Below are positions 24,945-34,160 of a DNA stretch of 64,000 nt, one piece after another. The notes below the pieces were generated by a model that made no database searches, was not told the origin of the DNA, and was given only the letters and a program-made list of their open reading frames with translations. The translations under genes and the position numbers were made by a program. Source of the stretch: Streptomyces sp. AM 4-1-1 (GTDB lineage Bacteria > Actinomycetota > Actinomycetes > Streptomycetales > Streptomycetaceae); contig NZ_CP119145.1 in the NCBI RefSeq assembly GCF_029167625.1, forward strand, positions 4,092,001 to 4,156,000, in the 5' to 3' direction. Each line of letters starts with the position of its first letter. Position 1 is the stretch's first letter.

Positions 24945-25716
24945 GAAGTAGACGGCCGGGTGTACTTCCTCGGCTTCCCCTCGCACACGGTTCTGGCACG
25001 AGTGGCCGACGACGTCCTGCCGAGACTCACGGTCTCCACGAAGGTGGGTTACTTCCCCGGGCCGGAACGCTCGGAGCATTCATTCCCTGGAACCGGTACG
25101 GCTGTACGAGGCCGTGGAGCAAGCCGCCCAGGACCTTGGGCGAGAGCCTGACCTGGTGTTCCTCCACAACCCCGAACACTCCCTCCGCGACAACGGCGGC
25201 CATGGTCGGGACGCACTCGCCCAGGCATGTACGGCCCAGGACGATGCCGCCTCGAAGGGGCTGTGCGGTGCCTGGGGCGTCTCCTCCTGGGACCCGTACC
25301 CACTGATCGGCCTGGTCGATTCGACTACACCGAGGCCGTCGATCCTCATGGCGAGAGCCGGGCTGCTGGTCGGTGTCAGAACGCTCGACGCCGTAGATGC
25401 CCTCACAGCGGCTTGGGGCTTGGGCAGTGGCAGCGTGTGGGGCATGAGCCCCTTCGGAGGAAGCACGGGCGATCCGGTGTGGGACCGAGTCGATCCTCGG
25501 ATGTTCCTCCGGAACGGTGACGGGTTTTCCCGCACCCAGGCGGCTTTCCGGGCTGCCTACCGCCTCCCCCGGGCGGTCGGCACCCTGGCCGTCGGCACGG
25601 ACGAGCCCGCTCATCTGGCGGAACTGCTCGATGCCCTCGCCGCCGAAGCCGACGAGGAGACGATCCACGAGTACCGCGCCCTCCTCCGGAAGTGTTCCAG
25701 CGGTCAGCCCGCCTGA
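24945..25716 (+). pseudogene. Frameshifted aldo/keto reductase-like gene
   Basis: GRVYFLGFPSHTVLARVADD and LTVSTKVGYFPGP in one frame continue as LEPVRLYEAVEQAAQDLGRE, then LVFLHNPEHS and WGVSSWDP, in another. The shift coincides with a direct CATT-CATT duplication at about 25079-25086; removing four bases restores one frame. The 5' end also lacks the usual AKR N-terminus. The 3' end overlaps the convergent phosphotransferase gene by 13 bp. Moderately sure of the family, surer that it is broken. Confidence 0.65.
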
Positions 25717-26561
25717 AGCTCCGCGATGACCTGCCGCGCCATGTGCCGGGCGGGTTCGCTGCGGGGGTCCTCCGGATGGGCGTCCGGTCCGAGGATCTTC
25801 GAGGCCGCCAAGAGCGTCATCAGCTTGCCGTCCCGGCTCTCGAAGTCGTGCCGCCGCTCGCTCCATACGCGGTCGGCGAGCGCCGGGACGGCGAGGGAGG
25901 CGGCCCACAGGGTGGCGGCGTCGAGGCCCTGGGGGGCGTTTCCCCAGTCCTCCCAGTCGAAGAGGGAGAAGACGGGTGCGCTCATGTTGGCCCAATTCAG
26001 GTCGGCGTGGGCCGGCACCCACCGCTCGACGGTCGTGTCGATCTCCTCGGGGAACACGCCGCGGATCGACTCGGTGACCAGGTCCCGCGTGATCGTGATG
26101 GTGTCCGGGGTGGCCACTCGCCGGGTGCTGTTCCGTGCGAGCGCGTCCAGGGAGGCTCCGAAGGCCCGCCACCACTCCTCGGACAGTGCGGGCTCTTCGC
26201 TCAACACGGCTGTCCCGACCGGCTCGCCGGGAAGGAGCCCGGTCTCGTCGGCCCGCCACATCACCGGCTCGTCCGCGTCCCGCCAGACCACACATCCCTG
26301 CCAGGCCGGCTGGGCGACCCCTTCCAGCCGGGCGGCGCTCTCCGTACCGTTCCACCCCTGGTCGGTGATCTTTTCAAGGGGGCGCCGCTCCACCCGCACC
26401 CAGGTATCGCGCTCGGTCCGGACGCCGACCGACCGGCGCTTGCGCACCACCGTGTCCGTGTCCAAGCGCGTCTGAAGGGAACGCTCGACGTGATCAAGCA
26501 GCTCGTCGACCGGCTCGACTCGGAGGTCAACAGCGCGAACAGCGGAGACCGAGTGCGTCAT
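25704..26561 (-). CDS. Aminoglycoside-phosphotransferase (APH)-fold kinase
   Basis: 285 residues. The Brenner motif HADLNWANM (about residues 183-191) and the metal motif LFDWEDWG (about 196-203) mark the APH/choline-kinase fold. Starts at ATG 26561. Such orphan APH-family kinases are common in Streptomyces; the substrate is unknown and antibiotic resistance should not be assumed. It looks intact between pseudogenes. Confidence 0.85.
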   Translation of the reverse strand: MTHSVSAVRAVDLRVEPVDELLDHVERSLQTRLDTDTVVRKRRSVGVRTERDTWVRVERRPLEKITDQGWNGTESAARLEGVAQPAWQGCVVWRDADEPVMWRADETGLLPGEPVGTAVLSEEPALSEEWWRAFGASLDALARNSTRRVATPDTITITRDLVTESIRGVFPEEIDTTVERWVPAHADLNWANMSAPVFSLFDWEDWGNAPQGLDAATLWAASLAVPALADRVWSERRHDFESRDGKLMTLLAASKILGPDAHPEDPRSEPARHMARQVIAELQAG

Positions 26562-27084
26562 GCGGGGACCGTAGCAGCGAGGCGAGGTGCCGCAGAGGCA
26601 TATGAGCCAAGGACGAGCGGTTACCGGCCTCTGTCAGTGCGGTTCGAGCACGCTGATGGCCTCCTTCCTGTGTGGTGGAGGAGGCCATCAGAGGTCGGCC
26701 TGTCGGCGCGGAACGGGCCGTGTCGTCGGGCTCAGCAGTGCAGCAGGGCCGGGCACGGCCGGGGGCTTGGGCGTCAGCCTTGCCGTCGTGGTGGTGCGTG
26801 CCTGGGCGGCGAGGGACCACTCGATTGGATCAAGGCCAAGCGCCCGCGGGGAATCGAAGAGCGCTTTGCGGGCGAGTCTGTTGCGCCCGTGGATCACAGA
26901 CACCTTGCGAGGGTCTGTGCCCGCCCTCGGCCACACCGTCTGCCATGTCTACCTCACCACTCATGGTCGAGGGAACCTGTTGGCGTCGACGCTAGCCGGA
27001 GACCCCGACAGTCGGGGCGGGTCCGTTCGGGAGCCGCCTCCCGTACTTGGCTCACAAGATGGCCCCTGACCTGGTCTTACAGCT
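26562..27084. other. Gene-free stretch between the phosphotransferase and the tRNA-Pro fragment
   Basis: 523 bp without an intact gene. It contains a TIR-like fragment (26790-26906, minus). The rest shows no family resemblance and mixed codon bias, as in decayed DNA. Confidence 0.55.
26790..26906 (-). pseudogene. Fragment of a TIR-like nucleotide-binding domain protein
   Basis: The minus-strand frame reads KVSVIHGRNRLARKALFD and then RALGLDPIEWSLA. This is the N-terminal signature of the TIR-like family (Pfam PF10137 from memory; normally VIHGRNE.ARKA.F.FLRALGL.PIEW). Nothing family-like follows. In CBASS/Pycsar-type effectors this domain is a NADase, so it may be the relic of another defence gene. 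Confidence 0.6.
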
Positions 27085-27127
27085 GTCGGGGTGGCGGGAT
27101 TTGAACCCACGACCTCTTCGTCCCGAA
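27085..27127 (-). other. tRNA-Pro(CGG) 3' fragment, putative attachment site
   Basis: On the minus strand: anticodon loop TTCGGGA in stem CTTCG-type context, then variable and T-arm GTCGTGGGTTCAAATCCC and acceptor GCCACCCCGAC. The T-loop is canonical (TTCAAAT). Sequence upstream does not form a D-arm or 5' acceptor strand, so this is only the 3' 43 bp, the usual att core of actinomycete integrative elements. A direct repeat TGGCTCCCAGATGGCTCCCA lies at 27232-27251. Confidence 0.78.
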
Positions 27128-27300
27128 TGAGGGTCGGTTACTGATCTTGCCAGTGCGGATGGTGTTTGCCCTGGTCAGGGCATCGGTCTGTCGTGGTCTC
27201 GGGCGGTCTCGAAGGGGACTGGGGAGCGGGTTGGCTCCCAGATGGCTCCCAGGAATGGGCAGCGTGAGCGGGACCGAGCCAGGTCGGGCACCGTGTTCTG

Positions 27301-28569
27301 CTACGGGATACCCAGGTCGTCTACCAACAGGTCCAGCGTCGCCTCCTCGTGGAGCGCCACCCCGAGCGCTGCCATGGCAGGGGCGAGACCGGCGTCCCAC
27401 ACCGCGCTGACGGGCTCACCGACCAGCGGCAGTGGGGGGATTCCCTCGGCCTGGCTGCGCGTAGCCAGGTGTTCATAGTCGTCAGCGCCCATGCGCCAAG
27501 GTCGGGCTCCGTAACGGCGCATGATCCGGTTCGCCAGAGCGATGCCCGGCCAGTCGAAGTCGCCGTGGTAGGCGAAGCGGCAGTCGCCCGAGGCGAGGGC
27601 GTCGAGAAGGGTGAGGACCACCGTCGCGGCGCTGCCGGAGGTGCAGACCAGGGCCTGCGAACAGCCCGCGTCCGCTGCGGCCTCCACCACACGGGGGTTC
27701 TCGCAGATGTGGACGACGGAGTCGGCTGGCAGGCGAAGTGGCACGTCACGGAGGTCCCGGGACGTCAGGTGGGTCTCCGCACGGTGGTCGGCTCGCTCCC
27801 GCAGGGACCTCGCGCGCCAGTCCTCGCCGAGGGGCCGGAGGCCGTACGTCAGCACTGTGCTGGAGACCTCGTCCGGGGTGACCGCGACCAGCCGCCACAG
27901 TGCCCGTCGGCCGACCGCGTCACCGGGAAGATCCGTGTCGTGGGCCAGCGTGATACCGCGCTGGACGAGGCGAGCGAGCCAGGTGCCGTCGTCGAGCCCG
28001 TGCGCCGAACCTGTTACCGAAGCGGCCAGCTCGCCGCGGCCCCGTGTGCCCGTACGGTGTGGGTCGAGCAGCACGCCGAGCACCTGGACGGCCTGCTGAA
28101 GCGTGCGTACGGCCGTTTCCGGTGCCACACCTTTCGGGACGCCTGTGCGGCGCAGCACATCCGACCACTGTTCCACCCACGCCAGCCCGGCCAGCGGCGA
28201 CGCGTCGAGGGACGAGGCGAGCGCGGCCCAGACGCGCTGACGCTCTGCCGCGTTCTCCTCGCGGGCCGCGCGGCGGTCGACGAGCGGAGGGCCGAGTTCC
28301 TCCAGGACCTGCCTGAGCCCGAGCCCCGCGGCCGAGGCCCGCAGGCGTTCGTCGAGCACGTCGAGCCTCACCGTCACCGCCGTACCGGTGAGGGGCTTGC
28401 CCAGCAGGAGCGACAGGTCGTTCCGCTCCTGGGAACTCACCGCCGTCAGCCGGAGGGAGCCGGTGGACCGCACCCCGTTGCTCTCCAGCCGTTTGCGTGC
28501 CGCGCTCCAGAGCCGGACGAGGCCGGGACCTGCCAGCCAGTCGCGCGTGGCGGGCGGAAGGGCGCTCAT
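27301..28569 (-). CDS. jetD: Wadjet JetD-like Toprim nuclease subunit (TIGR02679/DUF2399)
   Basis: 422 residues. The N-terminal half is DUF3323-like. The C-terminal DUF2399 carries Toprim-type residues: Glu in VVHICENPRVVE (about residue 300) and DxD in YHGDFDWPGI (about 345-350). In Wadjet, JetD cleaves the plasmid after the SMC complex has extruded it. ATG 28569 overlaps the JetC stop (ATGA); the longer frame to 28683 is JetC sequence in another frame. Last gene of the four-gene operon, ending about 170 bp from the tRNA-Pro fragment. Confidence 0.9.
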   Translation of the reverse strand: MSALPPATRDWLAGPGLVRLWSAARKRLESNGVRSTGSLRLTAVSSQERNDLSLLLGKPLTGTAVTVRLDVLDERLRASAAGLGLRQVLEELGPPLVDRRAAREENAAERQRVWAALASSLDASPLAGLAWVEQWSDVLRRTGVPKGVAPETAVRTLQQAVQVLGVLLDPHRTGTRGRGELAASVTGSAHGLDDGTWLARLVQRGITLAHDTDLPGDAVGRRALWRLVAVTPDEVSSTVLTYGLRPLGEDWRARSLRERADHRAETHLTSRDLRDVPLRLPADSVVHICENPRVVEAAADAGCSQALVCTSGSAATVVLTLLDALASGDCRFAYHGDFDWPGIALANRIMRRYGARPWRMGADDYEHLATRSQAEGIPPLPLVGEPVSAVWDAGLAPAMAALGVALHEEATLDLLVDDLGIP

Positions 28570-31500
28570 CCCGATGCCGGCCGCCGGTGGCGACCGTTCC
28601 ATGTGTAGTGCAACGTGGCCACTCCGCGTACGTGGGGGTCGCGCAGGCACTCGTAGATGTGCAGGGAAGGGACTTCGGCCCAATTGCCCATCAGCCGCTC
28701 GCTCGTGAGGACGAAGTCGAGGTCCAGATCGACCAGGATGCGGCCCAGCCGTCCATGCGTGGGTTCGTCGACCTTGGCGAAGGCGTCGTCCAGGAGGATC
28801 AGCCGGGGCGCGTGCGGGGCCGCGTCGGCGAGGCTGGTGAAGTGGGCGGCAGCGGCGGCGAAGAGCACGAGGTAGGAGAGCACGCGCTGCTCGCCCTGGC
28901 TCAGGCCGGTGCGGCCGGTCAGCTTCCTTCTGCGCCCGGGGGCGGCGTCCTCGACCACGAAGGTGTGGAAGGTGAACCAGGTGCGGTAGTCGAGTGCGGT
29001 GCGGAGGTGGGCGGTGTATCCGGCGGACGGGTCGGCGCGGCGGGCTTCCTCGATGCGGCGTTGCAGTACGTCGCGCAGTTGCTCGGTCTGCTCGCGTGTC
29101 CGGAGGCTCGACGGGCTGCGCAGCAGTTCGACGGCCACCCGCACGTCGGCCTCGGCGTCGTCGTTGAGCTTCCAGAGGAGTTCCACACCGAGGCCGTGCG
29201 AGGTCCGTACGGTCTTCAGCGTGTCATTGAGTGCCGCGACCATGTTGGCCGCCGTGATGACCTGCGCGGAGAGGTGGTCGCCGAGCTCGCCGGTCAGGAA
29301 GCGCTGGAACACGTCGCTCTCGCGTTCGGTGAGCCGCCCTCGTGCCTCGGCGGCCTCCACGGCGATCCGCTCGCCCACGACCGCGACGTCGTGCGAACCG
29401 TGGTCGTCGAGCAGGCGACACACCTTGATGCCGTCGTGTTCGTCGAGCTGTGCGTCGTAGCCGCCCGCCAGTTGATCACGCAGCGTTGTGTGCCGTTTGA
29501 GGAGAAGGCCGTCGGACACCTCTTCCTGGTGACGGCCGAGACTCCGATCCACCGCTTCCGCCAGCGTTCGCAGTGAGCGCAGGCGGTCGCGTGCGCTGGT
29601 GCCCGAGTCGTCCTGTAGCTGATCGGGGAGGGCCGTACGATCCAGTCCCACTCCGATGACGATCTCCTGGCGGCTGAGAGCGCCGCGCAGTGCGCGGCCG
29701 GTCTCGATCACGGCTGCTTCCTGGTCCGCCAGTTCCTCGCGCAGACGCTCCTCCTTCTCTTCAGCTCGTACACGCTGGTCGCGCAGACCGTTGTGGTCGC
29801 GCTCCCTCGACGGGATGGCACCCACGGCATGGGCGATACGGCCCTTGGCCGCCTGTTCGTCGGCGAGGATCTTCTCCTCGGACGATCCGACGGCGGTTTC
29901 CCGGGTCCGCAGATCCTGCTGCGCGGCGAGGAGTTGCCGGTGGTGGAGCCGGTAGCCCTCTTCCGCCTCCGTCCGCTTCTCGCGGGCCGCCGCGTACCGC
30001 CGGTCGTCCGCCTGGCTTCCGCCGAGCCGGGCGACCGTACCGTTGACCGCCCTGCGCAGGTGGCCGACGCCGGTGAGCAGCGAGGCCAGGGCGGTGCGCA
30101 CGCGGTCCAGTGCGACGGTGTCGGTGGGCAGGTCGTGGGCGGTCGCGGTGGCGTCCGCCTCGGAGCGCGTCGAAACGGCCAGGGCGCGGGCCTCCTCCGC
30201 CTGGCGTGCCGCCTCGGCCGTCTTGGCGGACAGCGCTCGTGCCGCCCTTTCCTCCGAGGCATGGGTGCTCCAGGCGTCGGAGAGCCGCTGCGCCCGAGGG
30301 AAATCGCGTTCCGCTTGCGCGAGGGCCCGTCGCCGGGAATCGGCTGCGGCGAGCTCGGTACGGGCTTCGGCCAGCTGCCGTTCCGTCTGCCCGAGCTGGT
30401 CTTCCAGCTCGGCCAGTGCCCGTCGCCGGGTCTCGGCCCGCACCGCTGCGCCCACGTACTCGGCGGCGCTTTTGTGGTGCTGCCCGCGGAGGGCTCCCAG
30501 TCGCCAGCTACCGTCGAAATGAACCGTACTCGCGGTTGCCGTCCCCCCGTCCGTCGTCCTCGTGGCCAGTGCGAGCGCGATGGCTGACAGCAAGTGCTCC
30601 ACCTGGTCGGATGTGATGCCACTGTCCGGCTGCGTGACCGGTCGCAGCGCCGAGGCGAGGGTCTGTGCCACCGGCAGCGGGTCGTGGGCCGGAGCCGGGT
30701 CGAGAAGGGTGTCGCCGGAGAGCGGGTCGAGAAGGGCGCCGCCCGTGCTGACCCACGCGTCGAGAAGGCCACTCGCCTCCAACGCCGCCTCCAGACCGGC
30801 CCGTTCGGCAAAGTTCAGGTGCTCGGCGAAGTCCACCAACCGGTAGAACGGTGCCCCGTTGGCAGGGTTTCGCCCCGCGCTTCGGTGGTACGGGGCCGGA
30901 GGCTCCGGGTCCGTACGGCGTTCCCAAGCTCGCCTCTCCTCCGCCAGGCGGTCCATCTCCTCACCGAGCCGGCCGACGCCGACCGCCAGGGTGTCGCGAT
31001 GCCGGGTGAGGGCGTCCGCGTACGGCTCAAGAGCCAGATGTGCCGTCTGCCGCGCGACGGTGTCGATGCCGGCCGGCAGCGTGCGGGAGGAGAACGCCGC
31101 GGCGGAGTCGGCCGCGCGGACCACTTCGGAGAGGACGGTGTCCAGCGGCGGGCACTCGGGCCCCGCTGCGGCCCGCGTCTCGCGCACCCACGCGGCGACC
31201 TCGTCAGCGTACTCCCGGCTCTCCTCAGCGACCTTCTGCCGGCTGACTTCGAGACGGTCAGCAGCCTCCTCCACCTCGCCCTCCAGCCGTTCCCGCACCT
31301 CGTCGGCCCGCACCGCGCCGCCTCGCGCCTCGTCGGCCAGCGCGAAGAGACGGGTCACGTCCTGGACGGTCCGCTGCCGGTTCCGTACGACGGTCTCGGC
31401 GGCCCCCAGTTGCTGCTGCCAGGACCGCAGTCCGGCCTCCGCCGTCGCCAGGTCCACCCGCACCACAGGTCGGTGCCGTACGGTCGGCGATTCCCCGTCC

Positions 31501-32828
31501 GGGCCGGTCAGCTCCGTCCGTGTCGACGGGGAACGCACGGTGTGCGGCAGAGCGACCGCCTCGCCGAGATGTGCGGCGGGAAGTACCGCCCGCTCCGCCT
31601 GGACCAGTAGCTCCCGGTGCTCCGTGGCCAGTTCGGTGAGCCGGGCGCCCAACTCCTGGCCGCCCTCGTCCAGCCGTTCGGCCGCGCTCTCCTCCGCCTC
31701 GTGCGCGCCGCGCAACGCGGCGAATGCGGTCATGGCCGCAGTGTGCAGGGCTTCCACCGTGCTGCGGCGCTCCGACAGCTCGCGCAGGCTGCGGTAGGCG
31801 TGGCTGTCGTGCAGGGCGGCGAGTTCCGTCCGGGCGGACTCCTCCTCCTCGCGGAGTGTCCTCAGCCCCTCCTCCGATTCCTTCTCACGTTCCCTCAGGA
31901 CGCTCGTCTGCTGGGCGGCGTCCCCGGCGTTCCGGCGGCGCTCGGCGAGCGTGTCCAGTTCCTGGCTCACGTCCCGCGCCGCGGTGCGCAGGACTCCGGC
32001 GAGGTAGTGGCGGTAGTCGGAGAGGAAGGTGCGCAAGGCCGCGTCGGTGCGTTCCAGGCGGCCCAGTTCGGCCCGCACGGTGTCAAGATCGTGGAGGTTG
32101 CGCGCCACCTTCTCGACCACGTCCTCGTCGAGTCCGGGCAGGGTCTCGCCCAGCAGGACGGCGAGACCGCCGTGCTCGATGCGGTCCCCGACCGTGGGCC
32201 GCCGCAGCCGGTGCAGGAGCTGGGTGAGGTTGCGGTAGCGCGTCGCGTCCGTGATCCCGAAGAGGTCCCGGGCCACGCGGGCCCGGTGTTCGACCGGTCG
32301 GTCCGTCGTGTTGCCGGAGCCGACGATCTCCTTGAGCCGGTCGACGGCAAGGGGTTTGCCCGCCTCGACGAGGTGCAGGTCCTCGCCGACGCGCAGCGGG
32401 GTGATGAAGAAGGTCGGCACCGCCTTCTGCGCTGACTTCGAGGCGCGGATCGCGGCGCCGACTGTCAGACAGCGGTGGTCGCCTGCCTCGTCGGTACCTC
32501 GGAATTCCACCCACAGATAACCGAGGCGGTTGGTCTGCTCGAAGCCGTCCAGCATCAGCCAGGCGAGCGTCGTCCGCCCGGTGCCGGTGGCATCGAGGGC
32601 CCGGGAGTCGCCGTCTAGGAGGTACGGGAGCAGCATCTCCAGGGCCTTGGACTTGCCCGCCCCGTTCTTGCCGCGCAGCAGCAGCCGCCCGTCGCCGAAG
32701 GCGAACTCCTGCTCGTCGTACTGCCAGACGTTCTGGATGCCCGCCCGGTGCAGCCGGAAGCGCGTACGCGCCGCCTGCGTGTGACCTGAACGTGGAAGGG
32801 GGACGAGACCACGAGCATCGGCGGTCAT
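28566..32828 (-). CDS. jetC: Wadjet JetC-like SMC ATPase (TIGR02680)
   Basis: 1420 residues. Walker A GKNGAGKS at 53-60; long coiled-coil arms (Glu/Arg/Ala heptads over about 230-480 and 790-1120) with a hinge region between; ABC signature LSQGEQRVLSY at about 1309-1319; Walker B LILLDDAFAKVDE near 1344-1356. This is the MukB/SbcC-like motor that extrudes DNA loops. It overlaps both neighbours by ATGA, giving stoichiometric coupling. Confidence 0.95.
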   Translation of the reverse strand: MTADARGLVPLPRSGHTQAARTRFRLHRAGIQNVWQYDEQEFAFGDGRLLLRGKNGAGKSKALEMLLPYLLDGDSRALDATGTGRTTLAWLMLDGFEQTNRLGYLWVEFRGTDEAGDHRCLTVGAAIRASKSAQKAVPTFFITPLRVGEDLHLVEAGKPLAVDRLKEIVGSGNTTDRPVEHRARVARDLFGITDATRYRNLTQLLHRLRRPTVGDRIEHGGLAVLLGETLPGLDEDVVEKVARNLHDLDTVRAELGRLERTDAALRTFLSDYRHYLAGVLRTAARDVSQELDTLAERRRNAGDAAQQTSVLREREKESEEGLRTLREEEESARTELAALHDSHAYRSLRELSERRSTVEALHTAAMTAFAALRGAHEAEESAAERLDEGGQELGARLTELATEHRELLVQAERAVLPAAHLGEAVALPHTVRSPSTRTELTGPDGESPTVRHRPVVRVDLATAEAGLRSWQQQLGAAETVVRNRQRTVQDVTRLFALADEARGGAVRADEVRERLEGEVEEAADRLEVSRQKVAEESREYADEVAAWVRETRAAAGPECPPLDTVLSEVVRAADSAAAFSSRTLPAGIDTVARQTAHLALEPYADALTRHRDTLAVGVGRLGEEMDRLAEERRAWERRTDPEPPAPYHRSAGRNPANGAPFYRLVDFAEHLNFAERAGLEAALEASGLLDAWVSTGGALLDPLSGDTLLDPAPAHDPLPVAQTLASALRPVTQPDSGITSDQVEHLLSAIALALATRTTDGGTATASTVHFDGSWRLGALRGQHHKSAAEYVGAAVRAETRRRALAELEDQLGQTERQLAEARTELAAADSRRRALAQAERDFPRAQRLSDAWSTHASEERAARALSAKTAEAARQAEEARALAVSTRSEADATATAHDLPTDTVALDRVRTALASLLTGVGHLRRAVNGTVARLGGSQADDRRYAAAREKRTEAEEGYRLHHRQLLAAQQDLRTRETAVGSSEEKILADEQAAKGRIAHAVGAIPSRERDHNGLRDQRVRAEEKEERLREELADQEAAVIETGRALRGALSRQEIVIGVGLDRTALPDQLQDDSGTSARDRLRSLRTLAEAVDRSLGRHQEEVSDGLLLKRHTTLRDQLAGGYDAQLDEHDGIKVCRLLDDHGSHDVAVVGERIAVEAAEARGRLTERESDVFQRFLTGELGDHLSAQVITAANMVAALNDTLKTVRTSHGLGVELLWKLNDDAEADVRVAVELLRSPSSLRTREQTEQLRDVLQRRIEEARRADPSAGYTAHLRTALDYRTWFTFHTFVVEDAAPGRRRKLTGRTGLSQGEQRVLSYLVLFAAAAAHFTSLADAAPHAPRLILLDDAFAKVDEPTHGRLGRILVDLDLDFVLTSERLMGNWAEVPSLHIYECLRDPHVRGVATLHYTWNGRHRRPASG

Positions 32829-34153
32829 AGCGGCAACTCCTGCTGTGCGTCGGTGGATTTGTTCCGTCCGCCCGTCGTCGGCACGGTGACCTGGGTGGCG
32901 TAACGGGCCGCTGGGGCGAGCAGGACCCAGCCCTCGCCGCCGCTGGGGCGGGCCGCCCGGACGTCGGTGACCTGGCGTCCCTCCGGCAGCTCGTCGGCGT
33001 ACTCCTCCGGCAGCCCCGCTCCCTCGGATCGCAGCGGGCCGGCCGGGGCGATCAAGCGCATGCGGGAGAGCAGGTCCAGCACGGCTTCGCGCAGGGCGTC
33101 GGGGTCTTCCAGGTAACCGCGCTGCCAGTTGCTGCGCTGCCCGTACTCGGTGATCAGCTCGGCCAGCAGCTCATCCACCACACCGTCCGGAACGGCGACC
33201 CCGACGACGAGGACACCCCCGGTCGCGGGATGTCCGGGTTCAGCCGGGCGGAGCCGCTTCACCAGCCTCTCCACCAAGAGCAACGCCGCCTGGGCGACCG
33301 TCCCCGTCCCCGGCAGGTGGAGATCGGTCAGCTCCTCCTCGGGGTCGACCAGGGCCACTCCCTCGGCCCGGATCTCCGTCTCCAGGCCCAGCAGTTCGAG
33401 GAACGCCTGGGCCTCCCGGCGCTGGCGGGTGCGGAGCCAGTCACGTTCGGTGTCGGTCAGTTCGTCGAGGTGAACGACAGGGGTCTCGACGAGCATCCGG
33501 CGCACATAGGTGCGCGGCCCTCCGAACCCCGGGTCCGCCGCCCGCCTGACCAGGTCGGCGCCGTCCCGCGACTGGGCGAGCGGTCCGGCCACGATGACAC
33601 GGGCGAGCTCCCGGTCGACCGTGATCAGCGCCTCCCCGTCGGCCTCCTGGGCGATGACGCCCACGTGGCCGTGGGTCTCGATCAGGACGCCCCACTCGAC
33701 CAGCTGCCGTAGCGCCGCGACCAGCGTCCGCTTCCCGGCCGCTCGTCCGGTCTCCTCCAGCTCGATGTCCGCGTCGGCCGCCGCGGCCCCGATGTCGGCG
33801 ACGAGCTGCGACAGCAGTACCTGCTCCGGCGCGGTGACCAGCACCGACAGGGCCAGAGCCAGACACGCGTAGGTGTGCGGGGTGAAGGGCGTGCCGGTGG
33901 ATCGTACGAGCCGGTGCCCCGACCGGGCTCCGAGCCCGGCCTTGAACAGCCGGGCGTAGGAGCTGTCGACCAGGAGGCGGTAGCCGAGCACTTGCTGGAA
34001 CCGGCCGCCCAGCCAATCGGCGTGCCTGCGGACCAGCGGAAAGAGGTCGGCGTGCGGGCCGTCCGATGTGACCAGCGGGTGTGCGAGCAACAGCCGTGCC
34101 GCGGTGCGGCGTTCGGTGGCCAGAGCCACGTCGTGGGCGGAGGGAAGTGTCAT
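32825..34153 (-). CDS. jetB: Wadjet JetB-like subunit (TIGR02678/DUF2398)
   Basis: 442 residues, matching the DUF2398 pattern (winged-helix MukE-like kite protein). Recognisable stretches are RRHADWLGGRFQQVLGYRL and the RLVRSTGTPFTPHTYACLAL segment. It bridges kleisin and SMC head. ATG 34153 lies 7 bp after the JetA stop with GGGAGATGA before it; the stop overlaps JetC. Confidence 0.92.
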   Translation of the reverse strand: MTLPSAHDVALATERRTAARLLLAHPLVTSDGPHADLFPLVRRHADWLGGRFQQVLGYRLLVDSSYARLFKAGLGARSGHRLVRSTGTPFTPHTYACLALALSVLVTAPEQVLLSQLVADIGAAAADADIELEETGRAAGKRTLVAALRQLVEWGVLIETHGHVGVIAQEADGEALITVDRELARVIVAGPLAQSRDGADLVRRAADPGFGGPRTYVRRMLVETPVVHLDELTDTERDWLRTRQRREAQAFLELLGLETEIRAEGVALVDPEEELTDLHLPGTGTVAQAALLLVERLVKRLRPAEPGHPATGGVLVVGVAVPDGVVDELLAELITEYGQRSNWQRGYLEDPDALREAVLDLLSRMRLIAPAGPLRSEGAGLPEEYADELPEGRQVTDVRAARPSGGEGWVLLAPAARYATQVTVPTTGGRNKSTDAQQELPL

Positions 34154-34160
34154 GGCGCGC

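Noticed and set aside
25704..26561. Antibiotic resistance kinase of the biosynthetic cluster
   Set aside because: It sits in the decayed ars island, not in the cluster, and the fold alone does not tell the substrate.
27085..27165. Complete tRNA-Pro gene
   Set aside because: Sequence 5' of the anticodon does not form a D-arm or acceptor stem.
27131..27300. Integrase or excisionase gene beside the att-like site
   Set aside because: Short frames there match no recombinase; any integrase must lie outside the window.
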